Assembly: GCF_018252635.1 (NCBI RefSeq)
Contig: NZ_JAGTXM010000002.1
Location: 248,001 to 312,000, forward strand
Source of the DNA: Citrobacter amalonaticus
GTDB taxonomy: Bacteria; Pseudomonadota; Gammaproteobacteria; Enterobacterales; Enterobacteriaceae
Length of the DNA stretch: 64,000 bases
Direction of reading: 5' to 3'
Position numbers and translations under genes: made by a program. Each line of letters begins with the position of its first letter. The first letter of the stretch is position 1. This document shows, piece by piece, positions 1 through 8,843 of the stretch. Below the pieces are notes generated by a model that saw only the letters and a list, made by a program, of their open reading frames with translations, did no database searches and was not told where the DNA came from.

Positions 1-3000
1 TATGAGCCTCGCGGACTGGGAAACCCTGCCCTACGACAGTTTCTCCCCGCATCAGGAAATTATCTCCTCACGTCTTTCCACGCTGTACCAGTTGCCGTCG
101 ATGCAGCGCGGCGTGCTGATCGTACCGGTCAATACCCTGATGCAGCGCGTCTGCCCGCACAGCTATCTGCACGGTCATGCGCTGGTGATGAAAAAAGGCC
201 AGCGTTTATCGCGCGATGCCCTGCGTTTACAGCTCGACAGCGCCGGTTACCGGCACGTTGATCAGGTCATGGAACATGGCGAATACGCCACCCGCGGCGC
301 GCTGCTGGATCTGTACCCCATGGGAAGCGAACAGCCCTATCGCCTGGATTTCTTCGACGATGAAATTGACAGTCTGCGCCTGTTTGACGCGGACACCCAG
401 CGCACGCTGGAAGAAGTCGACGCCATCAATCTGCTGCCCGCCCACGAGTTCCCCACCGACAAAACGGCGATCGAACTGTTTCGCAGTCAGTGGCGCGATA
501 CCTTCGAGGTGAAGCGCGACGCAGAGCATATCTATCAACAGGTCAGCAAAGGCACGTTGCCGGCGGGGATCGAATACTGGCAGCCGCTGTTTTTCAGCGA
601 GCCGCTGCCGCCGCTGTTTAGCTATTTCCCGGCAAATACGTTGGTGGTCAATACCGGCGATTTAGAAAACAGCGCCGAGCGTTTCCAGGCCGATACGCTG
701 GCGCGCTTCGAAAACCGTGGCGTGGATCCGATGCGTCCGCTGCTGCCGCCGGAATCACTCTGGTTGCGCGTCGATGAGCTCTTTTCTGAACTCAAACGCT
801 GGCCGCGCGTACAGCTCAAAACCGATCATCTGCCTGCCAAAGCGGCAAACAGCAACTTAGGCTTCCGGCCGCTGCCGGACCTCGCGGTTCAGGCGCAGCA
901 AAAATCGCCGCTGGATGCCCTGCGTAAATTCCTCGAGTCCTTCAACGGGCCGGTGATTTTCTCAGTTGAGAGTGAAGGCCGACGTGAATCCCTGGGTGAA
1001 TTGCTCGCGCGTATCAAAGTCGCGCCGAAGCGCATTATGCGGCTGGATGAAGCGACGGAGACAGGACGCTACCTGATGATTGGCGCCGCCGAACACGGGT
1101 TTATCGATACGACGCGTAATCTGGCACTCATTTGTGAAAGCGACCTGCTGGGCGAGCGCGTGGCGCGCCGTCGTCAGGATTCGCGCCGCACGATTAACCC
1201 GGATACTCTGATCCGCAACCTGGCGGAGTTACATCCGGGTCAGCCTGTGGTGCATCTGGAGCATGGCGTTGGACGTTACGCCGGGATGACCACGCTGGAA
1301 GCCGGCGGGATCAAAGGTGAGTATCTGATGCTTACCTACGCCAATGACGCCAAACTGTACGTTCCGGTCTCCTCTTTGCATCTGATCAGCCGTTACGCCG
1401 GAGGCGCAGAAGAGAACGCGCCGCTGCATAAACTCGGCGGCGACGCCTGGTCCCGCGCCCGACAGAAAGCGGCAGAAAAAGTGCGCGACGTGGCGGCCGA
1501 ACTGCTGGACATCTACGCCCAGCGCGCGGCAAAAGAGGGATTCGCCTTCAAACACGATCGCGAGCAGTATCAACTGTTCTGCGATGGTTTCCCCTTTGAA
1601 ACCACACCCGACCAGGCGCAGGCGATTAACGCCGTGCTTAGCGACATGTGTCAGCCGCTGGCGATGGACCGTCTGGTGTGCGGTGACGTCGGATTTGGCA
1701 AAACCGAAGTGGCGATGCGTGCCGCGTTCCTCGCGGTCGAAAACCACAAGCAGGTGGCAGTGCTGGTGCCAACAACCCTGCTCGCCCAGCAACACTTTGA
1801 TAATTTCCGCGACCGTTTTGCAAACTGGCCGGTGCGCATCGAAATGCTTTCCCGCTTCCGTAGCGCCAAAGAGCAGGCGCAGATCCTGGAACAGGTTGCC
1901 GAAGGGAAAATTGATATTCTGATCGGCACGCACAAACTGCTGCAAAACGATGTGAAGTTAAAAGATCTGGGGTTATTGATCGTCGATGAAGAGCACCGTT
2001 TCGGCGTGCGTCATAAGGAGCGCATCAAAGCGATGCGTGCCGATGTGGACATTCTGACGCTGACCGCCACGCCAATTCCGCGTACGCTGAATATGGCCAT
2101 GAGCGGCATGCGCGATCTGTCGATTATTGCCACGCCGCCTGCGCGCCGTCTGGCGGTGAAAACCTTTGTTCGCGAGTACGATGCGCTGGTAGTACGCGAG
2201 GCGATTCTGCGTGAAGTGCTGCGTGGCGGGCAGGTCTATTACCTTTACAATGATGTCGAGAATATCCAGAAAGCCGCCGACAGGCTGGCGGAGCTGGTGC
2301 CGGAAGCGCGAATTGCCATTGGTCACGGGCAGATGCGCGAACGCGAACTGGAACGCGTGATGAACGACTTCCACCATCAGCGTTTTAACGTGCTGGTCTG
2401 CACCACTATTATCGAAACCGGCATTGATATCCCGACTGCCAACACGATTATTATTGAGCGTGCGGACCATTTCGGCCTGGCGCAGTTACACCAGTTACGC
2501 GGCCGCGTGGGACGTTCACACCATCAGGCGTATGCCTGGCTGCTGACGCCACATCCCAAAGCGATGACCACCGACGCGCAAAAACGTCTGGAGGCGATTG
2601 CCTCGCTGGAAGACCTGGGGGCAGGCTTTGCGCTGGCGACGCACGATCTGGAGATCCGCGGCGCGGGGGAACTGCTCGGGGAAGAACAGAGCGGTTCAAT
2701 GGAAACCATCGGCTTCTCGCTGTATATGGAGCTGCTGGAAAACGCCGTCGATGCCCTGAAGGCCGGACGTGAGCCGTCGCTCGAAGATCTCACCAGCCAG
2801 CAAACGGAAGTCGAGCTGCGTATGCCGTCGCTGCTGCCGGACGATTTCATCCCGGACGTGAACACCCGTTTGTCGTTCTACAAGCGCATCGCCAGCGCGA
2901 AAAGTGAGAACGAACTTGAAGAGATCAAAGTGGAGCTGATTGACCGCTTCGGTCTGCTGCCCGATCCGGCGCGCACCCTGCTGGATATCGCCCGCTTGCG

Positions 3001-3247
3001 TCAGCAGGCGCAGAAGCTGGGTATCCGTAAGCTGGAAGGCAACGAGAAAGGCGGCACTATCGAGTTTGCCGAGAAGAACCATGTCAATCCGGGCTGGCTG
3101 ATTGGACTGCTGCAAAAACAGCCGCAGCACTTCCGTCTTGACGGACCGACCCGACTGAAGTTCATCCAGGATCTGACGGAGCGGAAAACCCGGATGGACT
3201 GGGTGCGTCAGTTTATGCAACAGTTGGAAGAAAACGCCGTAGCATGA
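1..3247 (+). CDS. mfd: Transcription-repair coupling factor Mfd (5' end outside window)
   Basis: Mfd is an ATP-driven DNA translocase that displaces RNA polymerase stalled at lesions and recruits UvrA. About 1081 residues are present, read from base 2. Against the 1148-residue E. coli protein, roughly the first 67 residues lie before the window. Visible in order are the end of the UvrB-like module, the RNAP-interaction region with LEHGVGRYAG, a Walker A motif GDVGFGKT (fragment residues about 561-568), the DEEH box (about 662-665), and motif VI with QLRGRVGRS. The reading frame is intact to TGA at 3245. It is followed by a REP element rather than a classical terminator. Identity is secure. 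Confidence 0.97.
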   Translation, partial: MSLADWETLPYDSFSPHQEIISSRLSTLYQLPSMQRGVLIVPVNTLMQRVCPHSYLHGHALVMKKGQRLSRDALRLQLDSAGYRHVDQVMEHGEYATRGALLDLYPMGSEQPYRLDFFDDEIDSLRLFDADTQRTLEEVDAINLLPAHEFPTDKTAIELFRSQWRDTFEVKRDAEHIYQQVSKGTLPAGIEYWQPLFFSEPLPPLFSYFPANTLVVNTGDLENSAERFQADTLARFENRGVDPMRPLLPPESLWLRVDELFSELKRWPRVQLKTDHLPAKAANSNLGFRPLPDLAVQAQQKSPLDALRKFLESFNGPVIFSVESEGRRESLGELLARIKVAPKRIMRLDEATETGRYLMIGAAEHGFIDTTRNLALICESDLLGERVARRRQDSRRTINPDTLIRNLAELHPGQPVVHLEHGVGRYAGMTTLEAGGIKGEYLMLTYANDAKLYVPVSSLHLISRYAGGAEENAPLHKLGGDAWSRARQKAAEKVRDVAAELLDIYAQRAAKEGFAFKHDREQYQLFCDGFPFETTPDQAQAINAVLSDMCQPLAMDRLVCGDVGFGKTEVAMRAAFLAVENHKQVAVLVPTTLLAQQHFDNFRDRFANWPVRIEMLSRFRSAKEQAQILEQVAEGKIDILIGTHKLLQNDVKLKDLGLLIVDEEHRFGVRHKERIKAMRADVDILTLTATPIPRTLNMAMSGMRDLSIIATPPARRLAVKTFVREYDALVVREAILREVLRGGQVYYLYNDVENIQKAADRLAELVPEARIAIGHGQMRERELERVMNDFHHQRFNVLVCTTIIETGIDIPTANTIIIERADHFGLAQLHQLRGRVGRSHHQAYAWLLTPHPKAMTTDAQKRLEAIASLEDLGAGFALATHDLEIRGAGELLGEEQSGSMETIGFSLYMELLENAVDALKAGREPSLEDLTSQQTEVELRMPSLLPDDFIPDVNTRLSFYKRIASAKSENELEEIKVELIDRFGLLPDPARTLLDIARLRQQAQKLGIRKLEGNEKGGTIEFAEKNHVNPGWLIGLLQKQPQHFRLDGPTRLKFIQDLTERKTRMDWVRQFMQQLEENAVA

Positions 3248-3256
3248 TCGTGTGGT

Positions 3257-3334
3257 GCCGGATGGCGGCTTCGCCTTATCCGGCCTACAAATCGATACTG
3301 GCCCCAGGCCTGATAAGCGAAGCCGCCATCAGGC
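3257..3334. repeat. REP pair (BIME) between mfd and ldtC
   Basis: Two inverted REP units are seen. The first begins GCCGGATGGCGGCTTCGCC at 3257 and ends near 3287. The second, opposite unit (TGATAAGCGAAGCCGCCATC) runs to about 3334. Such elements stabilise upstream mRNA 3' ends and can bind gyrase or IHF; here the element sits at the mfd 3' end. Confidence 0.9.
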
Positions 3335-3440
3335 AAGGTTCCGCGATCTTTACAACTCTTTGCACTTCACTTGCATTTAAAGACACACCACCCCGCCATA
3401 ATTATCTTTGGTCTGTTCTGGCATAATAACCCTTTGATTT

Positions 3441-4412
3441 GTGATGATAATGAACACTATGCGACTCTCCCGCTGGCTGGCCTTTTTTGCGCTCGCCGCC
3501 AGCATTACGCTTGCGCTTCCGGCGCAGGCGAATACCTGGCCTCTTCCTCCGCCTGGCAGCAAACTGGTTGGGGAAAATAAATACCACGTGGTCGAAAATA
3601 ACGGGGGCTCACTGGAAGCCATCGCGAAAAAATATAACGTTGGTTTTCTCGCCCTGTTGCAGGCGAATCCCGGTGTCGATCCCTACGTTCCCCGCGCGGG
3701 CAGCGTGCTGACCATCCCGTTGCAGACGCTGCTGCCGGATGCCCCGCGTGAAGGCATTGTCATCAACCTGGCTGAACTGCGTCTCTACTACTACCATCCG
3801 GGGAAAAATGCGGTCACCGTCTACCCTATCGGCATTGGCCAACTGGGCGGTGATACCCTGACCCCGACGATGGTCACAACCGTCTCCGACAAGCGCGCCA
3901 ATCCTACATGGACGCCAACGGCCAATATTCGTGCGCGTTATAAAGCACAAGGGATCGATCTCCCCGCCGTTGTCCCCGCCGGACCGGATAACCCGATGGG
4001 ACACCATGCCATTCGCTTAGCCGCTTATGGTGGCGTCTACCTGCTTCACGGCACCAACGCCGATTTCGGTATCGGCATGCGCGTCAGTTCCGGCTGTATT
4101 CGTCTGCGTGATGGCGATATTGAGACGTTGTTCAGACAGGTCACGCCGGGCACTAAAGTGAATATCATCAATACCCCGATCAAAGCCTCGGTTGAGCCGG
4201 ACGGGACGCGTCTGGTCGAAGTCCACCAGCCGCTGTCGAAGAATATTGATGATGACCCGCAGATTCTGCCTATCGTTCTGAACGGGACTCTGCAATCATT
4301 TAAAAATTCCGCGCAGACGGACGCGGCGGTAATGCAGCATGCGATGGACGTTCGCTCCGGGATGCCGGTCGATGTCCGACGCCATCACGAGGTGGATCAG
4401 CAGTCGATGTAA
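3441..4412 (+). CDS. ldtC: L,D-transpeptidase LdtC (YcfS)
   Basis: A periplasmic L,D-transpeptidase of the group that attaches Braun lipoprotein to peptidoglycan. The 323-residue protein has an N-terminal signal peptide ending near ALPAQA (residue 30), a LysM-like domain at about 46-92, and a YkuD catalytic domain. The active-site signature contains H203 in LLHGTN and nucleophile C219 in SSGCIRL. Three in-frame ATGs (3441, 3450, 3459) compete as the start and no ribosome-binding site clearly decides; the first is used. It lies downstream of mfd in the same direction and ends in a strong terminator. In E. coli LdtA, LdtB and LdtC are partly redundant. Confidence 0.93.
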   Translation: MMIMNTMRLSRWLAFFALAASITLALPAQANTWPLPPPGSKLVGENKYHVVENNGGSLEAIAKKYNVGFLALLQANPGVDPYVPRAGSVLTIPLQTLLPDAPREGIVINLAELRLYYYHPGKNAVTVYPIGIGQLGGDTLTPTMVTTVSDKRANPTWTPTANIRARYKAQGIDLPAVVPAGPDNPMGHHAIRLAAYGGVYLLHGTNADFGIGMRVSSGCIRLRDGDIETLFRQVTPGTKVNIINTPIKASVEPDGTRLVEVHQPLSKNIDDDPQILPIVLNGTLQSFKNSAQTDAAVMQHAMDVRSGMPVDVRRHHEVDQQSM

Positions 4413-4426
4413 TGATTCCGGATATG

Positions 4427-4464
4427 AAAAAGCCCCGCTGAATATTATTCAGCGGGGCTTTTTT
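4427..4464 (+). terminator. Intrinsic terminator after ldtC, probably bidirectional
   Basis: A 16-bp perfect stem (AAAAGCCCCGCTGAAT at 4428 and its complement at 4447-4462) with a 3-base loop, flanked by A-run and T-run. It can also end bhsA transcription from the other strand. Confidence 0.92.
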
Positions 4465-4510
4465 ATGTCGCGTTATTTTGCAGCAGCAGGCATCAATGAG
4501 GGGTTAATGC

Positions 4511-4768
4511 TTATTTATAAATTACTGCGGTCCCGTGCAGGTTATTCGGTCCCGTCACAGAAGTAATGCGGAATGATTTTGCACCCATGGCATCCGCTTT
4601 CTGCGCCAGTTCGTCCTGCAGTGAACTCAGGTTAGTCCCTGCGTTTGCTGAGATGGTGCCGACTTTTTGCTGACCCGCAGGCGTTGACTGAACTTCAACA
4701 GCTGCGAAGCTTGCGAATGACAGTGAACTCAGAACAACAGCAGCGATGAGGGTTTTTACGTTTTTCAT
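4511..4768 (-). CDS. bhsA: Stress and copper-responsive outer-membrane protein BhsA (YcfR)
   Basis: A small YhcN/BhsA-family (DUF1471) protein of 85 residues. In E. coli it is induced by oxidative, acid and copper stress, reduces copper permeability of the outer membrane (also called ComC) and affects biofilm formation. The sequence shows a signal peptide (MKNVKTLIAAVVLSS...ASFAA) and a compact domain ending in HGTAVIYK. The start at 4768 has AAGGT ten bases upstream; an upstream in-frame start would remove the leading signal peptide. It is divergent from comR, whose product represses it in E. coli, and the spacer carries candidate CRP and palindromic operator sites. Confidence 0.94.
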   Translation of the reverse strand: MKNVKTLIAAVVLSSLSFASFAAVEVQSTPAGQQKVGTISANAGTNLSSLQDELAQKADAMGAKSFRITSVTGPNNLHGTAVIYK

Positions 4769-4837
4769 AATAGTGACCTTTTGCAGATGATTGGGCGTCG
4801 TAAGCATTTACTTAACGATCGATAGATAAATGATAGA

Positions 4838-4853
4838 TGTGATCCAGGTCACA
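4838..4853. promoter_or_regulatory. CRP-type site in the bhsA-comR spacer
   Basis: TGTGATCCAGGTCACA matches the CRP core TGTGA-N6-TCACA exactly. It lies 70 bp upstream of the bhsA start codon and about 160 bp upstream of comR. Binding is inferred, not shown. Confidence 0.65.
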
Positions 4854-4863
4854 CGTCAACACA

Positions 4864-4887
4864 TTTTTATAACGATCGCTATAAAAA
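4864..4887. promoter_or_regulatory. Near-perfect 24-bp palindrome, candidate ComR operator
   Basis: Arms TTTTTATA and TATAAAAA flank ACGATCGC, centred on CGATCG; only one symmetric pair mismatches. The core TAACGATCG recurs at 4813-4821, closer to bhsA. TetR-family repressors such as ComR bind palindromes of this kind in divergent spacers. The assignment to ComR is inference from position. Confidence 0.5.
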
Positions 4888-5010
4888 ATAAAAACCAGTT
4901 ATCTTTCATATAAGTAGGCTGTCAATATTTTTCTCGCGAATACGCTGGAGCCTGCGCGGGTTTATTTTTATAATGGTTGTTCACTAAACTCATTAAGGTA
5001 CAGCGGCACC

Positions 5011-5646
5011 ATGACAACTGAATCGACAAGTTGTGTAAAAAAAAGCCGTGGCCGACCAAAAGTGTTCGACAGGGAAGCCGCGCTTGATAAGGCCATGACA
5101 CTCTTCTGGCAGCACGGTTATGAAGCAACATCGCTATCTGATCTTGTTGAAGCGACGGGTGCGAAAGCGCCGACGCTGTATGCGGAATTCACCAATAAAG
5201 AAGGACTGTTCCGCGCGGTGCTGGACAGATACATCGCCCGCTTCGCGGCAAAACATGAAGCGCAGTTGTTCTGTGAAGAAAAAAGCGTTGAGGCGGCGCT
5301 GGAGGATTACTTCACCGCAGTGGCAACCTGTTTCACCAGCAAGGACACCCCCGCGGGTTGCTTTATGATTAACACCTCCGCGACGCTTGCCGCCGCGTCA
5401 CGCGACATCGCGCATACGGTGAAATCACGTCACGCTATGCAGGAGCAGACTCTGACGCAATTTCTGCGTCAACGGCAGGAACGCGGTGAGATCCCGACGC
5501 ACTGCAACGTGCAAAACCTTGCCGAGTATCTGAGTTGCATTTTGCAAGGCATGTCTATCAGCGCCCGCGAAGGGGCCAGTTTCGACAAGCTAATGCAAAT
5601 CACCCACACCACCCTGCGTCTGTGGCCTGAATTGCTCAAGGCCTGA
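5011..5646 (+). CDS. comR: TetR-family copper-responsive repressor ComR (YcfQ)
   Basis: A 211-residue TetR/AcrR regulator. The DNA-binding helix-turn-helix lies at about residues 14-60 (RGRPKVFDREAALDKAMTLF and ATSLSDLVEATGAKAPTLYAEF), followed by a helical ligand domain. In E. coli ComR represses bhsA/comC and is released by copper. Divergent placement beside bhsA supports the same role here. Length and synteny match the family. A weak hairpin follows the stop. Confidence 0.93.
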   Translation: MTTESTSCVKKSRGRPKVFDREAALDKAMTLFWQHGYEATSLSDLVEATGAKAPTLYAEFTNKEGLFRAVLDRYIARFAAKHEAQLFCEEKSVEAALEDYFTAVATCFTSKDTPAGCFMINTSATLAAASRDIAHTVKSRHAMQEQTLTQFLRQRQERGEIPTHCNVQNLAEYLSCILQGMSISAREGASFDKLMQITHTTLRLWPELLKA

Positions 5647-5658
5647 TCGTTTACTCTG

Positions 5659-5684
5659 ACCGGGAACCTCATTTCCCGGTTCTT
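5659..5684 (+). terminator. Weak terminator after comR
   Basis: ACCGGGAA (5659) pairs with TTCCCGGT (5673-5680) across a 6-base loop. Only a short T-rich tail (TCTT) follows. Confidence 0.5.
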
Positions 5685-5755
5685 CTGCACCTTAATTCCC
5701 GCACAATGACTAATGCTATCATTGAGTTAGACTCTACTTTTTGTAAAAATATATT

Positions 5756-5774
5756 GATAATGGCAATTATTATC
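5756..5774. promoter_or_regulatory. Fur box upstream of iutA
   Basis: GATAATGGCAATTATTATC matches 16 of 19 positions of the Fur consensus. It lies about 105 bp upstream of the receptor start, implying iron-repressed expression. Confidence 0.85.
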
Positions 5775-5877
5775 AGCAATATTCGCATTTGATTTTTTAT
5801 CTGTTTCACAATGTAACAGCCGGCGACGACCGGTTAAATCACTTCACCTGCACAGATATTTTCAGAAAGGAATGCGA

Positions 5878-8061
5878 ATGAATAAGCGTCTATGGGTCCT
5901 CAACCCGATCCTGTTAGCCCTGACCCTCCCTGCTGCGGCGCAAACAGAAGAAGAAAACCTCATCGTCAGCGCCAACCGCAGCCAGAAAACCGTCGCCGAA
6001 ATGGCGCAGACTACCTGGGTGATTGAGGGCCAGGAGATTGAGCAACAGGTTCAGGGCGGCAAAGAGTTCAAAGACGTGTTGGCGCAACTGATCCCGGGCA
6101 TTGACGTCAGCAGCCAGGGGCGTACCAACTACGGCATGAACATGCGCGGTCGCGCGATTGTAATGCTGATCGACGGCGTACGCCTTAACTCATCGCGAAC
6201 CGACAGCCGCCAACTGGATGCGATCGACCCCTTTAACATCGCACATATTGAGGTCATTTCAGGTGCAACGTCATTATATGGCGGCGGCAGTACCGGTGGT
6301 TTAATTAACATTGTTACCAAAAAGGGCCAGTCGGATCGCCAGGTGGAGCTTGAACTGGGCAGTAAATCCGGTTTTAACAACAGTAACGATCACGACGAGC
6401 GCGTTGCCGCGGCAGTTAGCGGCGGAACGGATCGCGCCTCTGGCCGACTGTCCGTCGCTTATCAGCGCTTTGGCGGCTGGTATGACGGTAACGGTGATGC
6501 TCTGATGCTCGACAACACACAAACCGGTCTGCAACACTCCGATCGTCTCGACGTGATGGGAACGGGGACCCTCGATATCGATGATAACCGCCAGATACAG
6601 TTGGTTACCCAGTACTATAAGAGCCAGGGTGATGAAGATTACGGGCTATACCTGGGCGAAAACATGTCCGCCGTTACCGGTAGCGGCGCCGCCAGCACCC
6701 GCAGCGGACTCAGCTCAGACCGTATTCCGGGGACGGAGCGCCATCTGATCAGCCTGCAATATTCCGACGCGAACTTCTTCGGCCAGAATCTGGTCAGCCA
6801 GATCTATTACCGCGATGAGTCGCTGAAGTTCTATCCCTTCCCGACGCTCAGCAAAGGTCAGGTAACCAGCTTCTCGGCTTCGCAGCAGGATACCGACCAG
6901 TTCGGCGCTAAAATCACCCTCAACAGCCAGTTGATGGATAACTGGGAGCTGACGTGGGGCGTCGATGCGGATCATGAAACCTTCGACTCCAACCAGAAGT
7001 TCTTCGATCTGGCCTGGTCTGTGCCGTCAGGCGGGATGGACAATCGCACGGCCTATACGACCGGACGTTATCCCGGCTACAGCATCACCAACTTCGCGCC
7101 ATTCCTGCAAAGCAATTATGACATTAACGACATCTTCACCCTGAGCGGCGGTGTGCGCTATCAGTGGACGGAAAACCGGGTTGATAATTTCGTGGGTTAC
7201 GCGCAGCAACAGGGGATTGCCAATGGCATTGCCAGCTCTGCCGATGTCATTCCGGGTGGCAAAACCGATTACGACAACGTCTTGTTCAACGCCGGTCTGT
7301 TGGCGCATCTGACAGAACGCCAGCAGACGTGGTTTAACTTCTCCCAGGGGGTTGAACTGCCGGATCCGGGAAAATACTACGGCAACGGCACTTACCAGTT
7401 GGTGGGCGATCATTACCAGCTTCAGCGCAGTGTTAACGTAGCAGATTCGCGTCTGGAAGGGATCAAGGTCAACTCGTATGAGCTGGGCTGGCGCTATACC
7501 GGTGATAATCTGCGCACCCAACTCGCGGCGTACTATTCAACGTCCGATAAGTCGATTGTGGTTAACCGTAGCGATATGACGATCCGCGTGGAACCTGACG
7601 ATCGCCGGATTTACGGCGTCGAAGGCGCAGCCGATTACTTCATTCCTGACAGCGACTGGAGTTTGGGTGCAAACTTTAACATCCTGAAATCTGAAGTGAA
7701 ACAGAATGGGAAATGGGAAAAATGGGATGTGACGCTGGCATCGCCGTCTAAAGCTACCGCCTGGGTCGGCTGGGCGCCCGAGCCGTGGTCGCTGCGGATT
7801 CAGAGCCAGCAATCGTTTGATCTCACCGATGCCAGCGGCAACAAGCTGGATGGCTACAACACCGTGGATTTTATCGGCAGCTATCAACTCCCGCTGGGTA
7901 AACTGACCTTCAGCATTGAAAACCTGTTGGATGAAGATTATACCACCCTGTGGGGACAGCGCGCGCCATTGCTTTACAGCCCTACCTATGGCAGTCCATC
8001 GCTGTACGAATATAAGGGCCGGGGTCGTACCTTTGGTCTGAATTACGCCTTAACTTTCTGA
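5878..8061 (+). CDS. iutA: TonB-dependent ferric aerobactin receptor, IutA-like
   Basis: A 727-residue outer-membrane siderophore receptor closely resembling plasmid-type IutA (remembered shared blocks: TVAEMAQTTWVIE, SRTDSRQLD, GATSLYGGGSTGGLINIVTKKG, GVELPDPGKYYG). It has a signal peptide ending PAAAQ, a TonB-box-like stretch ENLIVSA, a plug domain to about residue 160, a 22-strand barrel, and C-terminal aromatic F. The ATG at 5878 is preferred because AAAGGA lies six bases upstream; the ATG at 5872 is too close to it. No iucABCD siderophore synthesis genes flank it, so it may serve uptake of aerobactin or a related hydroxamate made by other cells. It is preceded by a Fur box. Substrate is inferred from homology. 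Confidence 0.9.
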   Translation: MNKRLWVLNPILLALTLPAAAQTEEENLIVSANRSQKTVAEMAQTTWVIEGQEIEQQVQGGKEFKDVLAQLIPGIDVSSQGRTNYGMNMRGRAIVMLIDGVRLNSSRTDSRQLDAIDPFNIAHIEVISGATSLYGGGSTGGLINIVTKKGQSDRQVELELGSKSGFNNSNDHDERVAAAVSGGTDRASGRLSVAYQRFGGWYDGNGDALMLDNTQTGLQHSDRLDVMGTGTLDIDDNRQIQLVTQYYKSQGDEDYGLYLGENMSAVTGSGAASTRSGLSSDRIPGTERHLISLQYSDANFFGQNLVSQIYYRDESLKFYPFPTLSKGQVTSFSASQQDTDQFGAKITLNSQLMDNWELTWGVDADHETFDSNQKFFDLAWSVPSGGMDNRTAYTTGRYPGYSITNFAPFLQSNYDINDIFTLSGGVRYQWTENRVDNFVGYAQQQGIANGIASSADVIPGGKTDYDNVLFNAGLLAHLTERQQTWFNFSQGVELPDPGKYYGNGTYQLVGDHYQLQRSVNVADSRLEGIKVNSYELGWRYTGDNLRTQLAAYYSTSDKSIVVNRSDMTIRVEPDDRRIYGVEGAADYFIPDSDWSLGANFNILKSEVKQNGKWEKWDVTLASPSKATAWVGWAPEPWSLRIQSQQSFDLTDASGNKLDGYNTVDFIGSYQLPLGKLTFSIENLLDEDYTTLWGQRAPLLYSPTYGSPSLYEYKGRGRTFGLNYALTF

Positions 8062-8097
8062 TAAAAAAAGCCCCTCAGCCTGAGCGAATGAGGGGCT
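8062..8097 (-). terminator. Terminator of ycfJ, shared with iutA
   Basis: AGCCCCTCA (8069-8077) pairs with TGAGGGGCT (8089-8097). The minus strand then reads seven Ts, giving a strong terminator for ycfJ; on the plus strand it follows iutA with no T-run. Confidence 0.85.
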
Positions 8098-8118
8098 AAC
8101 TTGCAGAGTACAGCTTTT

Positions 8119-8658
8119 TTACGCTTTGTTATTCAGAATCAACTGGCCATTGTTATCCAGCGGGATCTGTGTGCCGGGATCTTTATCCATGCGAATCTTG
8201 CCCTGCTGGTCGCCAATTTTATAGGTGACGTCGTAACCGAGCATTTTTTCCGACTTGTCGTAGACGGTTTTGCAGCGCTGCTGCGTGGACGTATAGGTGT
8301 CGTTTTCCTGCATCGAGCCCTGGATCTGGTTACCGGCGTAACCGCCCCCCAACGCCCCGACCACCGTCGCCACATCCTTACCTCGTCCGCCGCCAAACTG
8401 ATGACCAATCACGCCACCGGCAACCGCGCCCAGCACTGAACCGGTAATGCGGTTTTCATCCTGGACGGGCTTGCGATGCGTCACCGTCACATTGCGACAC
8501 TCCTGCCGCGGCGTTTTAATCGTTTCTTTGATAGGTGTTGCAGAAACCACCTGAGCATACTGTGGGCCACGATCGAACACGTTCAGACTGGCAACCGCCG
8601 CCACACCCAGCGCAGCAGCTACGCCAATCCCTATACCCGCCAACATCGATTTATTCAC
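8119..8658 (-). CDS. ycfJ: Glycine-zipper membrane-associated protein YcfJ
   Basis: A 179-residue protein of unproven function with an N-terminal hydrophobic segment (residues about 5-25). A glycine-zipper 2TM domain lies at about 70-115 (SVLGAVAGGVIGHQFGGG...VVGALGGGYAGNQI). The C-terminal half is hydrophilic and contains C-X-n-C residues. It resembles RickA/SlyB-type envelope proteins. The gene is monocistronic between ndh and iutA. E. coli YcfJ has been linked to biofilm phenotypes, but no biochemical role follows from the sequence. Confidence 0.9.
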   Translation of the reverse strand: MNKSMLAGIGIGVAAALGVAAVASLNVFDRGPQYAQVVSATPIKETIKTPRQECRNVTVTHRKPVQDENRITGSVLGAVAGGVIGHQFGGGRGKDVATVVGALGGGYAGNQIQGSMQENDTYTSTQQRCKTVYDKSEKMLGYDVTYKIGDQQGKIRMDKDPGTQIPLDNNGQLILNNKA

Positions 8659-8805
8659 GGGAGATCCTCCTTCTTTGCTATTGGTTACAATTTTGCAACC
8701 AATGCAATAAGACGCCCATCAGACAGCGGATGAAAATATCGTTGTTCGCCATTAAAACAGGATGATTCAGAGAACTCTGAAGGGAGAGGAAAAGCGGAAC
8801 AGGTG

Positions 8806-8833
8806 CTCAGCATCGCCAACAGGCGATGCTGAG
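8806..8833 (-). terminator. Hairpin downstream of ndh
   Basis: CTCAGCATCGCC (8806-8817) and its exact complement (8822-8833) form a 12-bp stem with a 4-base loop, 10 bases past the ndh stop. There is no clear T-run, so it may be an mRNA-stabilising stem more than a full terminator. Confidence 0.55.
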
Positions 8834-8843
8834 TCAGGTGGGA

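Noticed and set aside
1229-1945. 238-codon open frame on the minus strand inside mfd
   Set aside because: It is a shadow of the high-GC mfd reading frame. The protein has no family features and mfd is intact across it.
3257-3334. CRISPR-like inverted units at the mfd, yceF, flgN and yceI 3' ends
   Set aside because: These are REP/BIME units, not regularly spaced direct repeats with unique spacers.
3377-3622. Minus-strand small frame opposite the ldtC start
   Set aside because: It has no ribosome-binding site or family resemblance and overlaps the LdtC signal peptide.
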